Source: Burkholderiales bacterium GJ-E10
GTDB lineage: Bacteria; Pseudomonadota; Gammaproteobacteria; Burkholderiales; Burkholderiaceae_F
DNA: 64,000 nucleotides
Direction of reading: 5' to 3'
NCBI GenBank assembly: GCA_000828975.1
Contig: AP014683.1
Span: 1,569,700-1,633,699, forward strand
Shown: one piece after another, positions 61,513 to 64,000 of the stretch
Layout: each line of letters opens with the position of its first letter
How positions within the stretch are numbered: the stretch's first letter is position 1
Notes under the pieces: generated by a model
What the model was told of the DNA's origin: nothing
Seen by the model: only the letters and a program-made list of their open reading frames with translations
Databases searched by the model: none
Program-made: the position numbers and the translations under genes

Positions 61513-61877
61513 GCCGGCGTCGCAATGCGCGCAAGGATCGAATCGACGATTCTGCCCGCTGCGGCACCCGAGACGCGAATCCGCATCGCACCGACGTTCA
61601 ACTCGACCGATACGGATTCCGTAGGTTGCGGTGCGCTCTCGCGGATGGGTAATGGCAAGAACCCCTTGCCCGCCGGGGTTCGATTCCCCTTCGTCGGCGC
61701 CGCACCCAGGCGCTTGCGCCATTTGCCGAAACTGCTGCGGGGTACGCCGCGTTGCGCGCAAAACGCCGATACCGTCTGCCCAGACGCACGCTGCTCCGCG
61801 ATCAACCCATTCCAGGTTTCCTCATCGCGCCGCGCACGCTTGCGGGTCCACCCAAGATCAACCGATTCCGACTCCAC
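61509..61877 (-). CDS. tnpA: IS66 protein TnpA
   Basis: 122 aa. Helix-turn-helix protein of IS66 (Orf1): ETWNGLIAEQRASGQTVSAF and QRGVPRSSFGKWRKRLG. C-terminal VSVELNVGAMRIRVSGA. Coupled to tnpB. ATG 61877 is near the right inverted repeat. Confidence 0.93.
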   Translation of the reverse strand: MESESVDLGWTRKRARRDEETWNGLIAEQRASGQTVSAFCAQRGVPRSSFGKWRKRLGAAPTKGNRTPAGKGFLPLPIRESAPQPTESVSVELNVGAMRIRVSGAAAGRIVDSILARIATPA

Positions 61878-61954
61878 CGTCCGTCTCCCGAAAAAGACGG
61901 AACGATGCCCGCGTCAACCGCCGTTGCCTATGCGGTCGATTCCCGGACAGTTAC

Positions 61955-61962
61955 GGTCATCA
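61955..61962. repeat. Target-site duplication, right copy
   Basis: GGTCATCA, matching the copy at 58984-58991. Confidence 0.95.
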
Positions 61963-63586
61963 CATCGGTGACGGCCATGCCCAGTTCGGCACACACGTGC
62001 CGGGTGACCAGTTCGCTGTCGCCCGTGATTACCTTGACGACCACCCCGCTCGCAGCGAGTGCCTTCAGCGCGTGTCTGGCGCTTGGCTTTGGTGGATCGA
62101 GGAATGCTGCGAACCCGACGAAGACGAGTTCGGTTTCGTCGTTGACGATGGCATGCAGCTGCTCCGGGGACACCCGCCGCCGCGCGATGCCGAGCACCCG
62201 GAATCCCTCATGTTCCAGGCTGGCCTGCAGCGCCTGAAGTCGCGCCAATGCCATCTCATCCATGGTCAGCACGCTCGCCGGCAGATCGCCTGCGTACTGG
62301 GTCGAGAGCCGGAGGATCTCCTCGGGCGACCCTTTGACCACCAGAAGGCGTTCCTGCCCGTTGTCGACCAAGACGGAGACGCGACGCCGCTCGAAATCGA
62401 AGGGGACTTCATCGACTTTATGCCAACCGCGGATGTCCACTTCCTCGTGGGCAAGGATCGCCTCGTCCAAAGGGCTTTTCAAACCGGTCTCGAACCAGCT
62501 GTTGAGGAAGGCCAGTTCGAGCACCTGCGGGCTGTCCCGCCCATCCGCGCCCAGATGGCGTTCCAGCCGAATTCGCGCCTCGGTCAGCGTCCCCGTCTTG
62601 TCGGTGCAAAGGATGTTCATGCTGCCGAGGTTATGAATCGCGGCAAGCTGTTTTACGATCACCTTTTTCCGGGCCATGCGCAGGGCGCCCCGGGACAGCG
62701 TCACGGTCACGACCATCGGCAGAAGCTCCGGCGTCAAGCCGACGGCCAAGGCAATGGCGAATAACAGCGAGTCGAGCAGGGGCCGCCGAAACCATGCGTT
62801 GACGAGAAAGACGAATAGCAGCATCAGGACGGTCAGGCGCATGACCAACATGCCAAAGCGCTGGGTGCCGAGTTCGAAGGCCGTGGGCGGCGGCTTCGCC
62901 GCGAGCGACTCGGCTATCCCTCCGATTGCCGTGTGGGTGCCGATCCGGCACACGACGGCGATTCCGATGCCGGTGATCACGGAGGTGCCCATGAAGAGCG
63001 CGTTCTCGGCCTGATCCAACTCGCTTACTGCGGCAGGCATGTCGCGCGCATGCTTCTCAACCGGACACGATTCCCCCGTCAGCAGGGATTGGTTTACAAA
63101 CAGATCCTTGGCATCCAGAAGACGACAGTCGGCGGGAACGACGTCTCCCGCCGCCAGTTGCACGACATCGCCGGGCACCAGTTCCGCGATGGGGACATCG
63201 CGCCTCTGACGATCCCGCCAGACCGTCGCCGTCACGGCGACGGTCTGCCTCAAGCGATCGGCGGCTCGACCGGCCCGGTTTTCCTGGACAAAGTCGAGCG
63301 TCACGCTCAGAAGCACGATGGTCCAGATGATCACGAACCCCGCAATTTCTCCGGTCAGCGCGGATACCGCGCTGGCCGCGAGCAGGACCAGAACCAGGGG
63401 ATTCTTGAAGTGGGCCAGATATTCGAGGGCCAGGACACGCTCACCACGTAGCCGCAACGTGTTGGGCCCAAACCGCTCCCCTCGCTCCGCGGCTTCCCGC
63501 TGGCTCAGCCCCTCCGCGTTCGTTGCCAGTTCTTCGAGGAGGGATGGGACGGAGATATTCCAGTAGCGTGACGCTTGCGGCTCCAT
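61955..63586 (-). pseudogene. mgtA: mgtA 5' fragment (residues 1-544) of a Mg2+-type P-ATPase, interrupted by IS66
   Basis: P3B-type ATPase similar to MgtA. Actuator motif LLTGESCPVEK, TM4 region VGLTPELLPMVV, phosphorylation site ILCTDKTGTLTE, nucleotide-binding VVKGSPEEIL and KVITGDSELVT. In the present state the frame runs into the IS66 end and stops at 61928 after 552 residues, so the hinge and C-terminal TMs are lost. The joined gene would be 845 aa. MgtA imports Mg2+ under starvation; the exact ion is inferred from family. Confidence 0.92.
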
Positions 63587-63928
63587 GGGTCAGGTCCCGA
63601 GCTTGCGAAACGGAAGCCCTTGATGCCCGCGATCCTCAGAGGCAAGAGGCACGGCCCGGCGAAAGCCGCGGCGGTTGCGCTCCACCTTCCGCGTGCCCTT
63701 TCGGTCCGCGTAGGCAAGCGCGCGAGGATCTCTTCCATATCGCTGGCGGGACCCATGCCTTTACCACCCGATGGGGATCACGGCCGATCGAAGCCATCGA
63801 AAGAATCCTGGCGACGCCTCCGGATGGTATCGCCATTCGATATGGGCGTACGACGCCCGTGGTTGACGAAGTCCGGTATGCGGAGCATGGAATGCGGCCG
63901 CGCCAGAACGACGAATTCCTTGAATCGC
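63587..63928. other. 342-bp region upstream of mgtA
   Basis: No gene is convincing on either strand. It should carry the mgtA promoter and perhaps a leader; no clear riboswitch fold was recognised by eye. Confidence 0.4.
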
Positions 63929-64000
63929 CTACCGCGGCTCGACGCGGTACCGCACGGTCAGCCGATGCTCGGCGCCGGGCACCACCGTCACGCAATCCTC
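63929..64000 (-). CDS. C-terminal end of a gene running off the window
   Basis: Only 23 residues are visible, EDCVTVVPGAEHRLTVRYRV plus EPR, before TAG. The PGxxH...V.YRV ending resembles aldose-1-epimerase family C-termini, but the fragment is too short to be sure. Confidence 0.4.
   Translation of the reverse strand, partial: EDCVTVVPGAEHRLTVRYRVEPR

Larger units (their letters stand above)
58992..61954 (-). mobile_element. IS66-family insertion sequence, 2,963 bp, four ORFs
   Basis: Perfect 18-bp terminal inverted repeats GTAACTGTCCGGGAATCG (58992-59009 and 61937-61954), starting GTAA as in IS66 elements, and an 8-bp target duplication. tnpA, tnpB and tnpC are all intact and read leftwards, with a fourth coupled ORF after tnpC. 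Absence of decay in ORFs, ends or duplication indicates a recent insertion. Confidence 0.97.

Noticed and set aside
58078-63586. mgtA as two separate genes, or as a frameshifted gene
   Set aside because: The frame is continuous after removing IS66 and one 8-bp duplicate, so insertion alone explains the split.
63636-63995. 119-codon minus-strand frame upstream of mgtA
   Set aside because: Overlaps the C-terminal end of the incoming gene in another frame and has no recognisable sequence.
53593-64000. Second attachment site (tRNA 3' end repeat) closing the island
   Set aside because: No repeat of the tRNA-Arg 3' part was seen downstream in this window; it could lie beyond 64 kb or be lost.

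Overview
The window is a GC-rich chromosomal segment, most likely from an autotrophic betaproteobacterium. This is inferred from a complete-looking cbb operon (cbbY-fbp-prkB-tktA with divergent cbbR), a form-I type bacterial phosphoribulokinase, a membrane H+-pyrophosphatase, and the Gram-negative envelope set lpxK/kdsB/exbBD/murJ. RuBisCO itself is not in the window, and the species cannot be named from this sequence alone.

Layout. 1-10.9 kb: end of a chemoreceptor gene, then a leftward run rlhA-MFS-radA-alr, divergent lplT, and a tightly overlapping leftward set udg-rimI-tsaB plus a small ORF. 11.1-13.2 kb: an OmpR/EnvZ-type two-component pair. 13.2-20.7 kb: an unusual rightward run of membrane and periplasmic proteins. 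It holds a 4-TM protein, a membrane-anchored SUMF1/FGE-fold protein lacking the oxidase cysteine site, two small membrane proteins, a giant membrane-embedded spermidine-synthase-like protein, a CcoG-type ferredoxin, another small membrane protein and a FixH/YtkA-like lipoprotein. No oxidase subunit is present. This is the best candidate here for an undescribed system. 20.8-28.4 kb: ETF-ubiquinone oxidoreductase, clpS-clpA, a cold-shock gene with a long leader, icd, a DUF192 protein and sodB. 28.6-42.8 kb: xseA; the operon exbB-exbD-lpxK-Trm112-kdsB-adk; hppA; a peroxiredoxin; murJ/rpsT; argF; argG; murB. 42.9-48.8 kb: the Calvin-Benson operon and its regulator. 48.8-53.4 kb: an Nramp-like transporter, YceI, a cupredoxin, a DUF4397 lipoprotein and a minimal LuxR-type protein.

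53.6-64 kb is an accessory region. It begins at a tRNA-Arg(ACG), followed by a terminator and the C-terminal remnant of a tyrosine recombinase whose catalytic Tyr is Asp. Then come a multi-PAS HD-GYP protein of visibly lower GC, transposase debris, an IS3-family element with a -1 frameshift site, and an MgtA-type P-ATPase gene. That gene is split by a 2,963-bp IS66-family element with perfect 18-bp inverted repeats and a perfect 8-bp target duplication (GGTCATCA). Removing the element and one duplicate restores an 845-codon ORF. The IS66 element carries a fourth, translationally coupled ORF that looks like two tandem SH3-like repeats.

Functionally, the core genes cover DNA repair, envelope biogenesis, arginine synthesis and CO2 fixation. 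The 13-21 kb cluster is probably a respiratory or metal-assembly module, but that is inference. The right end looks like the decayed scar of an integrated element that has kept accumulating insertion sequences.
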